Shown: piece after piece, positions 38,882 to 51,664 of the stretch
Numbering within the stretch: position 1 is the first letter of the stretch
How the letters are laid out: every line of letters begins with the position of its first letter
DNA from: Aurantiochytrium sp. KH105
Taxonomy: Eukaryota; Sar; Bigyra; Thraustochytrida; Thraustochytriidae
NCBI GenBank assembly: GCA_003116975.1
Contig: BGKB01000020.1
Coordinates: 744,001 to 808,000, forward strand
Direction of reading: 5' to 3'
DNA length: 64,000 nucleotides
Notes under the pieces: model-generated
Databases searched by the model: none
Seen by the model: only the letters and a program-made list of their open reading frames with translations
What the model was told of the DNA's origin: nothing
Position numbers and translations under genes: made by a program

Positions 38882-41800
38882 TCAGCAGATCTCCGTGAGC
38901 CATTCGGAGAAGTCAGTATTGGCCAGAGAGACGGCGACAGGGCCCACTGAAATGGCAGACTCGCCCGAAGAAGGAACGCGGTCACCATCGGCGGAAACCT
39001 GCACATCCATGAGTGGGTCCACCACGGACATGTGCGACATGCCAAAGTCGTTCTCGTCAAAGATGGACACCGAATCAGGATCCGAACCGACGCCGACGTC
39101 TTGGGCCTCGGCAGCCGCAACAGCGGCTGCGACGGCCGCCGCGGCAGTTGCGTCGTCCGTGACCGGGTCGTCGAAAAAGCTTGCGCTCGACGAGTCCGAA
39201 ATCTCTCGCTTCATGTCCAAGAGCTGCTGCACCTCCTCGTTGCTAGCAGCCGCGCTCGTGAGACTCGAAACGCTCTTGCTGTCATCATCCAGGGAAAACA
39301 GGGCGCGCTCCGTGTCGTCAGCAAGCAAAAATGAGTTCCACCCCGGCGAATCCGGAATGGAACATTGGTCGAGATCGCTCACGATGCTCGACGAAGACAC
39401 TGGTCCAGTGAAGCCGCCCTTGAGAGGCGAGGCTTCGAAGGGATCCAATGGCAAAAAGGGCAACGAACTTGCGCTCGCGCTCGCGCGAATAAGGGAGGGC
39501 CCGCGCGTCGCCTTGGGGGTCGTCAAGATTGACGGATGCAGAGGCTGCAGCGGCTGCGGCTCCGGCTTCATTTGCGGAGTTCTCGGCGCGCTCACAGACG
39601 TCTCGGACCGAGGAAGGTTCGAAGCCGCCGCAGGGTTCTGCACTTGCGTGCGCGAGTTGAGCGCCTGCGGGGGGTGTTGCTGGCGAGGAGGAGGGGGGAC
39701 GCCAGAAACTTTCTTGCGGCGCTTTGGGCACGCGCTGGCTTGAACGGCAGCCATCTTCTTCTTTTTGTTGTTAAGGTCCTTGGCGGATTGTACGCTGCAC
39801 GAACTCGGGCCGCGCGACATGACAACAGGACCCACCTTGGTGCGATTCGCGAGCGCGGCCGTTGTTGCTGTTGTTGTTGTTGCGGCGGCAGCTTTGGCCG
39901 CCATTTGAGCAGAAGGCGCCATGGGCGGGATGGGCGCGACGGACGGCTTGGCGTTGGCCGTGGCAGCGACTGCCGTGGCAGGCCCGCTCTTATTGCCATT
40001 CGCCAGGGCACTTTTGGCAGCCACGGGCACCACAGTGGCGTTGCTGGTCGCCGACGTTGTGGCTGCGCTCGTCGAGGCGGTCGCCGAAGAGGCAACGCTA
40101 GATGCCATCTTCTTGACACGTTGCTGTTCAGTGTGCCAGACCCTAATGCACAAATCGCGGTCCACCACGCCGGCAATGATGGGCTTCATAACAGACGTGA
40201 TGGGGTGCGGCATTTGGTTCGGGGCAACGCGTCGGGGCGCGAGATCGGGGCGCGCGAGCGAAGAGCGCGCGACCGGAACGTCGCGCGCACGCGCAAGATG
40301 CACATTGCCGAGCATCTCCTCGATTGTCGTCGGGGGCTTGACCACAAGGTGCTCAATGCTGGCGGTCCGGGTCCGCAAAAGCTGCGCGACCTCTTGCACA
40401 CGCATGCGCAAGTCTTCGAGGTACCAGCGCTCGAGACAGAGAGTGAGATGGCCATTGTGTTGTGCGCGATGGCGTTGCCAGCACTCGGAGCAAAAGACGG
40501 CGGGGCGCGACCGGAGGACCTTTCGCAATTCCTGAGGGACCGCAGCGGGAATTGGGCCCGGCTTGGCGGCGGCGGCAGCAACAGCAGTCGTCGCATGAGC
40601 CGAGGCCTTGCTTTTGTCGACCGCGACGCCAGTCTTGTCCGGCGTCGAAACGTTCTGCGGCTGCTGCTGCTGCTGCACGGGCGGGCGTCCTTGGACAGGA
40701 GGTCCACCCATGGGACGCGCAGTCTGCGCCGCAGCGGCATAACCAGGGCGTGCGGCGACGGGGTAAGCGCCAGGACGCTGTTGCTGCATGTGAGGGTGGG
40801 GTTGACGCGCTTGCGTGGGTCCGCCAGCCCATTGAGGACGAGAAGGCTGCGAAGACATGCCAGGATGTGAACGTGCTTGCGGGTGCATTCCCACGTGACT
40901 CATGCCCGGACGCACCCCGGCATGACCACCGAGGACACCAGACATGCGGCAGGGGTTTGCGACGGCATTGGCAATGGCACAGGCCGAGGATGAGGAGCGC
41001 GCCATGTGGTCGTCCTTTCCAAGAGGGCCACCAGGCTTGCCATATGCCATACCATGCATGCCAAGAGGAGGGCAAGGCGGGAGAATCTTGCCACCAGGAA
41101 AGCTGCCACCCACGAGCTCGCGCCAGGTGGCAATGGAATCCGGCGAAGTGCCAAGCATCTCAGCCTCTTGTTCGGAGCATGAAAAGACCACGTTGCTGCG
41201 GACCGCCGCGGGCGAGCTGAGTCCGTTCCGGCGCTTGAGGACTGTCTTGGTGGTGCCATCGAGCTGTACCGTATAAAAGCCATGACCACTCTTTGTGACG
41301 GTACCGATCTGGCCCGAGTCGTTGACAATGACACGACTATCTACACGGAGCCAAGTAGGAACGGGGGATCGAGGCTTTCGCCTCGAAGCCGTCTTCTTTT
41401 CGGGTCCTGCAAGAGTATTGATCTTGCCTAGGCTCGATTTATGAGCCATGGCCCCGTTAGACATGCCCGGACGATGCATGCCCGGTGCCATCGTGCCAGT
41501 CCCCATGGGTCTATGCATGCTTGAGTTCGCCATGACAGGGCGTGCATAGGTCGAGGAGGATGCCGTGGAGGCGGTGAGAGGAGGACGCTGTCCACCAGGA
41601 AGCATGGTCTTGGACGACGCGTTCATCGGACCCGACATACCGGGGCGCTGCTGCTGCTGCTGCGGCTGTTGTTGGCGCTGCACCTCGGCCTTGAGGGCAG
41701 GTTCGCTCTTGACCGAAGTGCTGGAGCCTCCATTGCATCCTGAAGTTGGCGCGGAGGAAGAGGAAGATACAGTGCGTACAGGTTCACCAGGCTCGCTTCT

Positions 41801-44800
41801 TGTCTCGAGATCACGAGCCGCAGGGCGCTCGGTCTTGATTGGATGCTGCATGCCGCCACGAGGATTGGAAAAGGCAGATCGGCGCTGCGCGTCAAGCTGC
41901 ACATGAGTGGGGCGCATGACATTGCCGGCCGCATTTACAGCCTGTGGGTTCTTCGCATGCATGGCAGCCTGTTGCTGCGATGGCACCGGGCGGACCATGC
42001 CTCCCGGCGCCGGACGGCGACTCGCAAAGGCGGTAGGACGAGGCTTGCCGGCAAGTATGGCCGTCGCTGATGGACCGTGGGTCGAAGCAGACCCGGTAGC
42101 CAGATGCGAGGGAAGCTGCGCCTTTTTACTGGCAGCAATAATGGCCAAGGCCGCGTGGTTCAGCGTGGCCGTGGTGCCGGTGGCATTGAGATCCATGCTC
42201 TTTTCGGGTCCAAGACAGTCGCAGGTGCTGCAGTAAAAGTAGTGATGAAAGAGCTCGCGATGGCAGTCCTCGCAGTGGGTCGCATTGGAACCAACAGGTT
42301 CCGGTGCGGGCCTAAATTGGTGTTCAAGAGCCTGACGGCGAATGGACTCTTCGCGATCGAGCGCGTGCTCGAGCTGCGAGGTGAGGAGGCCAAGCAGAGG
42401 GTTGGAGAGAGTGGCCGACTTTTGTTTGGCGGCCTCGAGCTCGGTGATGGCAAGGTCGAGCGCCAAGTTGATCATGGGCCTGACCTCGGAGGCGAGACGA
42501 AACGAAGAGACGGCGCGCTCGAGAAAATTCCACGAGGAGGACACCATGTCGCCACGCGCCATGGTCCAGAAAACGGTGCCAGGGCTAATGCCCACGAGCT
42601 CCTTGCGCTGAAGAAGACCGTACATGACGGGGATTCCGTTGCGAATCAGGTAGCCGACATTGGGAAAGATTTTGCCAAAGTCACTGCCATAGAGTTGGCG
42701 CGCGGCCTCGGCGTGCGACGCGGCGACGGCACCCCACTCCTCTTGACCGGGCCCGTGGTTGATGCTAAAGGTACGGTATCGGTTGGTACCTTCACGAAGG
42801 GGCGAGCAGACGCCGGTCTCCTTGATCGAGAGCTGTGGGCCAATCTTGAGCGTCGACGACTGATGAATGTGAAGAACATTGACAGGACTGGTGAAGCGGA
42901 TGCACTCGGGAAGTTTCTGCAGCTCGAGGCGTTGAAGCTTCCAGTTTTCATTATTGTGGCCGAGCGATTGCCTGGCGCAGCGGACATGTGTAGACTCCTT
43001 GGACGACGCTTCGTTCTCTGCTCTCTTGCGCTTGAGTGCACGATCTGCTGCCGCAACATTGCCTGCGCTGGGTGCCACGCCGGAAGCAGGTTTTGCTGTG
43101 GTTGAAATTGCAGTGGGACTGTTTGAGGGAGCGTTGGCAGCTTCATTGTCGCCCTCCTCGTTGTCATCACCAGCAGGGGCGTCGTCAGCAGAGGCAGAGG
43201 CGGCATCGTCGATTTGCGAAGAGGTGGTGTCAGCGGCAGACTTTGCGGTCTTTGCTTCCTTTGCCGCGGCAGCTGCAGCCGCGCGCGTGGAGATGCGACG
43301 CGTGGCAGGCCGTTTCGCCTCGGCAGCGAGGGACTCCTTGGCGCGTTCCTGTGCCTCTTGCTCGGCCTGCTTGACAGCGAGCTTGTGCACTGCGTTACTC
43401 AGGGAGACCGTTCCGACGCGCTCCTCGCGGATCTTGCAGGGCCCCGAAACGGCGGAATGCTTGAAAACAGCGACGGGGACGCTCGCTTTGGGAGTGTCTG
43501 CGTCCGCGGCGGCAGCAGCAGCAGCGGGATCCGACGAAGACTTCGCTGCTGCTGTACTCGAGGAGAACGAGGAAGTGGTGTTGCTGGACGCCGTGGACTT
43601 GCGCTTGGGCATGCGACGGGCGGGCTTCGTGGGTCCAGTGACCTTTTCGAGACTGGCGAAGCTAAAGAGGTCGTTGCTGAGACCCGATGCTTCAAGGAGA
43701 CCTTCGACGATGGTGATATTCTTGGCGAGAACGCTTGCGCCAAATCTCTCGGAATCAAGGTTGCCGTGATCTTCCTCCTTTACGCGCTGGCGATCAATGC
43801 GGGAAAGGAGGTTATTCCTCTTGGCTAGATTCATACATTCTTCGTGCATGGTACACCCGAGCACGCGAACGAACGAGGTGGAGTTGACCTTTGGAAAGTC
43901 AATCTTGGGCAACGCCTTGACGGCGGGAGCGTTGACGCCAGAGACAATGGGAGCCGTGCGGGCCATCTTGTTGGGGGGCTGGCCGTACGGGTGGCCGGGG
44001 CGCACACGGTAGCCAGGGCGGGCCATGTGAGCGTTGGGCACGCCACGATGGTGTTGGTATTGGGGTGGGATACTCCGATGCATCATGTTGGGATGAGCAC
44101 CAGATCCGGGAGCGCCAGGTCTCGGACCGGCGGCGTGCATGGGGGCCATGGGCCTCGATGCCGGCACGGCATTGGTGAGTCTGTTGTTGTTGTTGTTGTT
44201 GGCACTGACAGACTGCTGTGGATGTGGATTGGGCCGCGGTGCGCCAGCCGGTGTAGACGTCAGGGTTGTGGTCGCTTTTGTTGCCGCAACAGGTGTGGAT
44301 GTGGCGGCGGGAGCGGCTGTGGAGGTATTGGCAGGGACTCCTCTCGCAGCGGGAGGGACTCCCGGCTTAGACGCAGAGGTTGCGGCAGAAGAAGCGGCCG
44401 TCGAAGAAGGGACGGGCTGTCCTGGTTTGGAGGCAGCAGGGATCGCCGTGGCTGCAGGCTTGGAAGGGGTATTGATGGTGGCTGCTGCTGGCTTCGCTGC
44501 TACTGCTGTTCCCGAGGGTGTATTTTGCGCAGTTGTTGTCGACGAAGCTGGCGTGGATGCTGGTGAAGCCACTGTACCGGAGTTGGGCGCCGCCGCCGCC
44601 GCCGCCGAAGACATTTGCGTTGGTGGCGGAGGAAGATCCGGCCCGAGGCACAGACAACATCGATAGCGAATGGCGGGAGGTTTTACGATGGGAGCTGCGC
44701 TGGCAGCCTGTCTGGCCTGTTGCTGCTGTTGCGGCGCGACGCCTGCTTCGGACTTGACTTGCACGTTGGCAGCCGGCGTTTGGCCTTGTTTAGTGCTACT

Positions 44801-44882
44801 CGGTGCCGACGCGCCAGAAGATACGACGACGCTTGATGCATGCTGTGGCTTGCGTTGCTGCGTCAGCGCCTGCTGAGGTTGC

Positions 44883-44922
<40 letters not shown>

Positions 44923-45181
44923 GCTGCTGTTGCTGCTGCTGCGGCTGCGGCTGCGCGAGCGTTTGCTTCGGAGCGGCCGCCTGTTGCTGGTGCTGGTGGT
45001 GGAGAGGCTGCTTGACGTGCGTCATGGGCGCCTCATGCTCCCCGGCGGTAACCGCTTCGACCATGGTGTCTTTGGCTCCGCACTGCTGCTGCTGCTGCTG
45101 CTGCTGCGCGGGCAGCGCCCTGCGCACGACGAGCGACTTGCGCGCGGCGGCGGCGTCCTCGGCCGCGCAGGGCCCAGGCAT
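38882..45181 (-). CDS. UTX/KDM6-like JmjC protein with apparently lost iron ligands
   Basis: A 2099-residue single-frame protein. The N-terminal ~400 residues are poly-Gln, Pro, Ser, Thr and Ala low complexity. Residues ~426-990 follow the order of the catalytic C-terminus of UTX/KDM6: DFPKVNSTSFVRVLG; NWKLQRLELQKLPECIRF; then LSIKETG, RYRTFSINHGPGQEEWGAV (GPG at 810-812), GIPVMYGLLQRKELVGISPG and TVFWTMARGDMVSSSWNF; and a C-x2-C ... C-x2-C zinc-finger-like block (HCEDCHRELF, FYCSTCDC) as in the UTX C-terminal domain. The HxE iron ligands expected before SIN and the distal His (here Phe871) are absent. A KOW/Tudor-like segment (VNDSGQIGTVTKSGHGFYT, ~1280-1325), another Cys/His cluster and an acidic C-terminus follow. 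It is probably a chromatin-associated pseudo-demethylase or scaffold. Confidence 0.75.
44879..44945 (-). repeat. CTG-rich tract encoding poly-Gln (UTX-like protein)
   Basis: GCTGCTGTTGTTGCTGCTGC-type triplets encode more than 20 Gln residues on the - strand. A second, shorter run lies at about 45082-45107. Confidence 0.9.
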
Positions 45182-45864
45182 CCGCGCGGTTTGTTTGGCG
45201 GCTCTGCTCCGTGTCTCCCCTCCTCTATTCTATCCTGCGCGCGTTTCCGCCGCTTGAAATGGAATGAAATGTAATCGCCGAAATGGGTGATGGAGAGACA
45301 AGGGGAGAAAGGAGGCGCGAGCGAACGGGGCCCGCGAAGGCGGAGAGGGGGAGGGAGGGAGGGGGAGAGAGGGATGGAAGAAAGACGCGGGGAGGGGGGA
45401 GAGAGGGAGAGAGGTGGAGGGCGCGGAAGGTGCGGCCGCGAAGAAAGAAAGGGAGGAAGGAAGGAAGGAAGGAAGGAAGATAGGAGGAAGTGAGAGAAGA
45501 AAGAGGTTTTTTTTGGTTTTTTTTTCCTGTGTCCTCTTTCCGTCTTTCTCGCTTTTTTCCTTTTTTCCTTTTTCTTTTTTCCTTTTTACTTTTCTTTTAC
45601 TTTTTCAAAACGTGCAATTGCAATCCTTCCCTTCCCTTCTCTCGCGGACGCCACGCCTCGCGTCGCGCTGCACCGCGCTCGCCGGTCGCACGCGCACGTG
45701 TGCCTCGCCCACCGGCCTGCCTGCCTGCCTGCCTGCCTGCGTTGCTGGCTCGCCGCGGGCTGCGCTGGCGCCTCCGCCTGCAGGCCGGCGCCTCGCCGGG
45801 TCCGTCAGGCTGCGGCGCGGCTCGGGCGCGCTCGTGTTGGGGGTTTGTTTCTTTCTTTACTTTT

Positions 45865-45935
45865 TCTTTCTTTCTTTCTTTCTTTCTTTCTCTCCCTTTT
45901 TCTCCTTTCTTTCTTTTCTTTCTTTTCTTTCTCTG
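45865..45935. repeat. (TTTC)n pyrimidine tract
   Basis: A polypyrimidine run of TTTC/TTCT units, partly interrupted, in the gene-poor region upstream of the UTX-like gene. Confidence 0.9.
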
Positions 45936-46343
45936 CGTGTCTGTTTGCTCCTGCGCAAGAGTAGTACTACTGGCAGATAGATGACGCCTCTGAAGGGACT
46001 ATGCAGGGGCCAGTAAGTAAGTAAGCCGCCACCTCATGAATGGACAGTAGAGGCGATGTACGTCACGCTATGTTATCTTATGTTACAATGTAGAGTGGCA
46101 CGTTATGGATGGACGTAGGGATGCACGCACCGCGACGCAACGCACAAGCGAGCGCCCGAGCCCGGGCTCGCCGCCTGCGCCGCGCCCATCAGCGGCAGCG
46201 CGCAGCTCCGCCTGGCGAGGCCTTGCTTGCCCGGTCCGATGTCTGCCCTTGGCTTGCCTTGGCTTGGCTTGCCTTGGCTTGGCTTGGCTTGCCTGTGGCT
46301 CGTGCGTCGGAAGCGAGCATCGCCTCCTCAACCCAGACGCCAC

Positions 46344-46374
<31 letters not shown>

Positions 46375-46826
46375 CGCACCCACGCAACCGCACACGCACG
46401 CACGCAAGGCAAGCGCCCCGCACCGCGGCCTCGCCGCCGTGCACCGCGGAAGAGGGCCGCGGGCTCGCCAGGCCTCGCCCGCCGCGCCGCGAGCGCTCTC
46501 GGTGCGCCGCGAGGAGAAGTCCGCGGAGCCGTGCGCGCGCTGGCTGCCCCAAAGTCGCAGGCGCCGTGCGTGCAGTGCGGCACTCTATCTCCATCTATCT
46601 ATTCAGCTACTGGCTATCTATCTATCTCTCTCCACCATCCGCAGCCGTCGATCTGTGAAGACCCATCGCCGTGCCGCGCGCTCTTGCGCTCGCCCTTGCG
46701 CTTGCGCGCCTGCGCTCGCTCGCGGGTCTTCAGAGTCGCTCGCGGCCGGCGTCATCGGCGTCGCCGCGTCGGCGCGGGCGTCGTGCTAGGCGTCGGCGGT
46801 GTGATGCATGTCGCGGACGGTGTGAG

Positions 46827-46856
46827 CAGAGCAGAGCAGAGCAGAGCAGAGCAGGA
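46827..46856. repeat. (AGAGC)n pentanucleotide repeat
   Basis: About six AGAGC units in the gene-poor region. Confidence 0.9.
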
Positions 46857-47289
46857 GAGGAGAGGAGAACGAAGGGAGTCGGAGACGACGGGCGAGCAGC
46901 CCGGGCTCGCTGTGCGGTGCGGCGCGGTGCACCAGGCAGGCGCGGAGAGCACAGGCTTGTTGCCGCGGCGTCCGCTTCTGGCGACGGACGCCGGTGGAAA
47001 GCGATGGCGTGGAAGGCAGCGCAGTGCGAAGCGATGCGATGCAAAGCGAAGCGATGCGAAGCGTGCACACGCGGCCGGCCTCCTCTGTAAGCTTGTACGC
47101 ATGATACCACACACCCCTAGCTTTCGCTATGGCGAGGCCACTCACTCACTCACTCACTCACTCCACTCGCTCACCCACTCACCTCACGTGAGTCACGTCA
47201 GTCCGGGTCCTCGTCCACCGACCACTGATTGATTGATCCCTACGCTCCTCGGCAGCGTGGGCGAAGCGAAGCGAGGCTGGCAGTTTTCG

Positions 47290-47326
<37 letters not shown>

Positions 47327-48187
47327 GACCGCATCCTCTCCTTCCCAGGCCGCATGGCATACGCGGCACAGCAGTTTCTTTTCTTGTTCGTCCACCCACC
47401 CATCCTCGCCGCGTTTGCCGCAGTCCAGGGCAACCTTTGCGAGGCTTCGTCACTCCATCGCATCGCATCGCATCGATCGCATCGCATCGCATCGCATCTA
47501 TCCATGCATGCACGTAAGAAACCAATCAGCGTGAACTCGCGTGAAGATCCGCCGCCCCTCCTTTGGCCGTCCCATTCATCGGCCGTCCATCCATCCTGCG
47601 CGTCTCTCTCTCCGGGTCAGCAGTGCGGCGCCTTCCTTCCTCCTGGCCCCGCCCTCCTTCCTGCAAGATACTTGCCGCCTTCGACCCCGAAACTACCTCG
47701 CGCCCTTCCGCTTCCTACCCCTTTCTCTCCCTCTCTCTCTGTCTGTCTCCGCAGGTGCCCTTAAAACAAATAACCAGCGAGGCCTCGCTCGCACTGCGCG
47801 GTTGGTCGCCGCGCGGTCTCCGAGCCTGCGCCGCGCTCGAGGTCCGACGGGGCGGGCTTGGTCTGACTTGGCTTGGCGCAGCGCGGCGCAGCGTGCGACG
47901 GACGGTTGTCTTGTTTTGTTTTGTCTTGGCTTGTCTTGTCTTGTCTTGGCTTGTCTTGGCTTGGCCGGGCTCGGCGCGGCGCGGCGGGAGGGGACAGAGT
48001 GCGAAGATAGCCGAGCGGAGGTAGGGAGGGAAGGAGGGAACCTTGCTCGCGCGTCCGGGCTCGGACGCAGGGAGACCGCTCGGCACGGGGTCGGTGTTTG
48101 GCTAGTGTTACTACTATCCTTTTCTCTCCTTTTCGAAAATCGTGATCTTTTCTCCTCGCTCGTGTGCATGCCGTACAGGGCAACGCA

Positions 48188-48292
48188 ACGCATTGCATTG
48201 CATTGCATTGCATTGCATTGCATTGCATTGCATTGCATTGCATTGCATTGCATTGTATTGCATTGTATTGCATTGTATTGCATTGTATTGCA
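48188..48292. repeat. (ATTGC)n pentanucleotide microsatellite
   Basis: About 20 tandem pentamers, the first dozen or more pure ATTGC and the rest alternating with ATTGT. It is the longest microsatellite in the window. Translation of it creates spurious His-Cys-Ile-Ala-Leu repeats. Confidence 0.97.
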
Positions 48293-51018
48293 CGGCACCG
48301 CCATGATCTCTCGGTGCAATGCCAAGTCGAAATCCTCGAAATCCGCAGCCGGGTGCAGGCAGCTTGCGCGAGCGCGCAGGCTCGCAGACGCACGCACGCA
48401 CTCTCACTGTCGGCCAATAAGCAAGCAACCTACCGCCGTCCGCCTCGTAGCCTTCATTCATTCATCAGCCAGGGCGGGAAGGAGGCGCGAAACCGCGCGA
48501 GGACTCGACTCGGAAGTAAATCCAGCCAGCAGCCAGGCGAATCGTGCCGAGGCGCGCGTTGCTCGCTCGCGTGCTCTGGTCGCCGTCGCTGTCGCTTTCC
48601 CTCCTCGATGCACGTGTCAAATGGCATGTAAAACCAGCACATCGTGACCTAAACCAAAGTTGCGCGGCGATCGTCTCGCTTGCTCGGCGACCCACGCTCG
48701 CGCCGCGCCGCGCCGCGCGGCTGGCCGGCGCTGCCTCCGAGGGAGCTAGCTAGCTAGCTAGCAGCCTTCTGCCGGCCAGCCTGGCGGGCCCCGCACGAGC
48801 GACTACGAGTCTTCCGTGCGCCGGCGCCTCCGCGTGTAACGCCTAACAAATGAATTAACGCCTGCCCTCGCGGCGAACCGGGCGAGGGCCGCCCATCGCA
48901 ACAGCTTTCGAGCAACCGCAAGAGCGAAAGGCTGGCGCTGCGGCTGCAGCTTCTAGTAGAAACGCTCGCCGCCTGGCGCCACGCCGCCGGACGTCCTGCC
49001 GTCCGCAGCGTATCCCGCTCAGGATCCTCGGGGGGAGCGCGGTGGGAGCCCGCCTTTTTGGGCGTGGCCGTATGATCGACCACTGCGAGCTGTCAGTCGC
49101 ACTAGGCCTAGGCAGAGGCCATCCCACCTGCTGAACAGCGCGCGTCATGGCGCTCACGAGTGCGCCCCTGCCTGCCACGGCCTCGGCGCCGCACAGCAAG
49201 CAACAAAGGGGTCGCCGGCCGGCGCCTTCTGGGCGCCAGCCCCTGGCCTGGGGGGCTGGCAGTGGCCAGTGGCCATGGTGGCTGGCGGGCGGGCTTGTGG
49301 CGGTCGATGCGAGCGATGAGATGAAAAGGAGGAGTTTGGAGCAAGCGGCGGCAGAGATTTGGCCAGGAGTCAGCGGTGGCTGGACCAGACTCGCCGGAGA
49401 GAGAAAAGCCAAAGCCTCCAGGCGGCGGTCAGGTCTGGCTTGTGGCAGCAGTGCAGCCAGTGTAGACTGCGGCGAGGCAGGCAGGAGAAGCCAAAGATGC
49501 AGTGATCGTCGCCGACTCTGCACGACTTTGACTTTCTCTGTTGACTGGCCGTGGGTGGAGGAAGAACAAGAGAAAATAACTCCAGCGCAGCTCCAACTTG
49601 GCGCTGACTGTGAGGCCATTCACTGAAGCAAAATGAGCACCGACAACTGGCTGCAAGCGAGGAACGCAACTACGAGCAACGCAAGAGAAACAGGCAAAAC
49701 GAAGTAAGCTTGGATAAAAGCAAGCAATAGCAACAGCAACAGCAACAGCAACCAACTCATTTCACAACAAGCTTGCGAAGAAGCCAAAAGATGATCGCAC
49801 AGCACAGCTAGCAAGCATATCCAGCAGACCAAGCTTCAAGTTGCTCCGAAGTTGCCTTTGTGTGTTTCTTGTTCGACGGCATCTCGCATCTGTGATGCCA
49901 TCCATCCCGCGCCGGGAACCAGAGGCCATCTCATCCTGAAAATCATTAAAAGAAAAGAAAAAGCGCCCGTTGCACGCACGCATGCAACCCTCGGGGACCA
50001 CCGACGACCGTTGCACGCGCGCACTCGTGCTTGCACACGCAAGGCTCCCCTCGGCGACGTCGCCCGTTCTTGTCCACGCGTAGTACGAGGGCGAACCCGC
50101 GAGGCAACGCTGGTCCTACTACTCTTTCTTTCACGTTTTTCTTCTTTTTGATCTTTTTTCTTTTTTTCCTTTTCGACTTCTTTTTCTGCCGCCACCGCCG
50201 TCCCTTCTTCCTCTTTTCTTCTTTTCCCGAATCTTTAAAGGCGCGCCGCCCCCACACCCCGCTCACACCCCGCGTGAAAACGAGCAGACACAACCACTGG
50301 ACGGACCCGATCTGTCCACGGCCTCGCGTCCGCACGATTTACTAGGCCCACACTTACCGGAAACGCTACGGGTCCGCGCGGCGCCCGCGTGCCGCCCGGA
50401 CCGCGCTTTGGGCCCGGCCGGGCGCGTTCTTGGACCGCGCGAAGCCGCGAGCGCGCGCGAGGCTTCCCTTACGGGCTCTTCTGCTTTCCCTTTCCGCGTC
50501 GAGCCGCGAAGCGCGACCTGGCCCGGCCTGGCTGGCTCGCTGCGTCCTGCTGGCTGGCGAGCAGGCCACCCGAGAACTCCCGGCCGGCGGGCCTCAAATC
50601 CACATCTTCTCGCATCACACACGTCCACAGAACGAGACGAGCGCATCCGCGAAAAATCCTGTGGAATTGGAAGAGAGCGGGCCGAGAGCGGGCCTCGGAA
50701 AGGAGGGGGAGATCTAAAAAAGGAAAGGAAAGGAGAGCCAAAAAGAGAAAGAAAAGAAAAGGGCGCCCGCCCTGCCACTGTGGCTCGACGAATGCGGGGA
50801 CAAGGTTGACTTTTGGAGGAGGACAAATGGGCCTGTGCGGCCGTTTGCAAGTGCGCTCGGACGGGTGCATGGATTTATTGGAGTAGTGCTGGTCACCATT
50901 TCCCGCTGCGTTGCGTGCGTGACCGAGGACCGTTTGAAAGCAGATGGCGGCCGGTCCACAAGTACGATGGAAAAGCCTCGAGGACTCCGTGACTTGGGCG
51001 AGACGCTCAGTCGTGCCG

Positions 51019-51020
<2 letters not shown>

Positions 51021-51057
<37 letters not shown>

Positions 51058-51058
51058 A
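51021..51058. repeat. (CTG)n trinucleotide repeat
   Basis: About twelve CTG units in a region with no supported gene. On the + strand they would read as Ala within a short Asp/Glu-rich open frame (50952-51140) that I do not call. Confidence 0.9.
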
Positions 51059-51664
51059 CGACGATGATTTTGATGATGACGAAGAGAAGGGGGATGATGA
51101 TGTCATGATGGGCCGGAAAGAGACGCTGAGAGGGAGCTAGCTCTCTGCATTGCGGCGCTTTGCTTGATTTGATATGGCCACCTGCTCTCGAAATGTCAAC
51201 AAGACTGCATACGCCAGACCGATCCGGGATTTGGTTTGCCGGCTGCAAGCAATGCAGAGGAGAGATACTATTTTTCTGACTCGGACTCACTCACTGGCTG
51301 TGCGAAGAGGGAATGAACAGCGTGCTGTTGCAGTTTGGACCAAGCGGGAGTTTCCTTGCACCAAAAGTAGCCAGATCGAGTGCCAGCTGCTGCTGCAGCG
51401 AGCAGCTGGGGCTCTTCTGAGGTCTTGGTATGCGGATGGCACAGTAGAAGAGTCGCGCTTCACAACGGAATGAACTGTTGGTTTTGGTTCTTTGCCTGGC
51501 CTGCCAGCTATGCGTCGCCAGACGATCTGCATTGACAGTGTATTGACAGTGTAGAAGGAAAGCACACGCGAAGGTCAGGCGTCAGACGTTGGACCTACCC
51601 GATAGCGGACTTGAGCTTTGCAACACGAGTCCCCCCCTCTTCTCCCCCCGGCTCCTGGCCTTGT

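Noticed and set aside
39536..40870. 444-residue open frame antisense to the UTX-like gene
   Set aside because: Arg/Gly/Cys-rich composition typical of an antisense shadow, no motif.
42077..43105. 342-residue open frame antisense to the JmjC region
   Set aside because: Antisense to a clear UTX-like domain; no independent signature.
48188..48292. Possible CRISPR-like or satellite array
   Set aside because: The repeat is a pure 5-bp microsatellite without spacers.
47541..48647. 368-residue open frame in the gene-poor region
   Set aside because: Its middle is the translation of the ATTGC microsatellite (repeated His-Cys-Ile-Ala-Leu), so the frame is accidental.
50952..51140. Short frame with poly-Ala and acidic end
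   Set aside because: A CTG repeat plus GATGAT-type triplets create it; no conservation evidence and no gene context.
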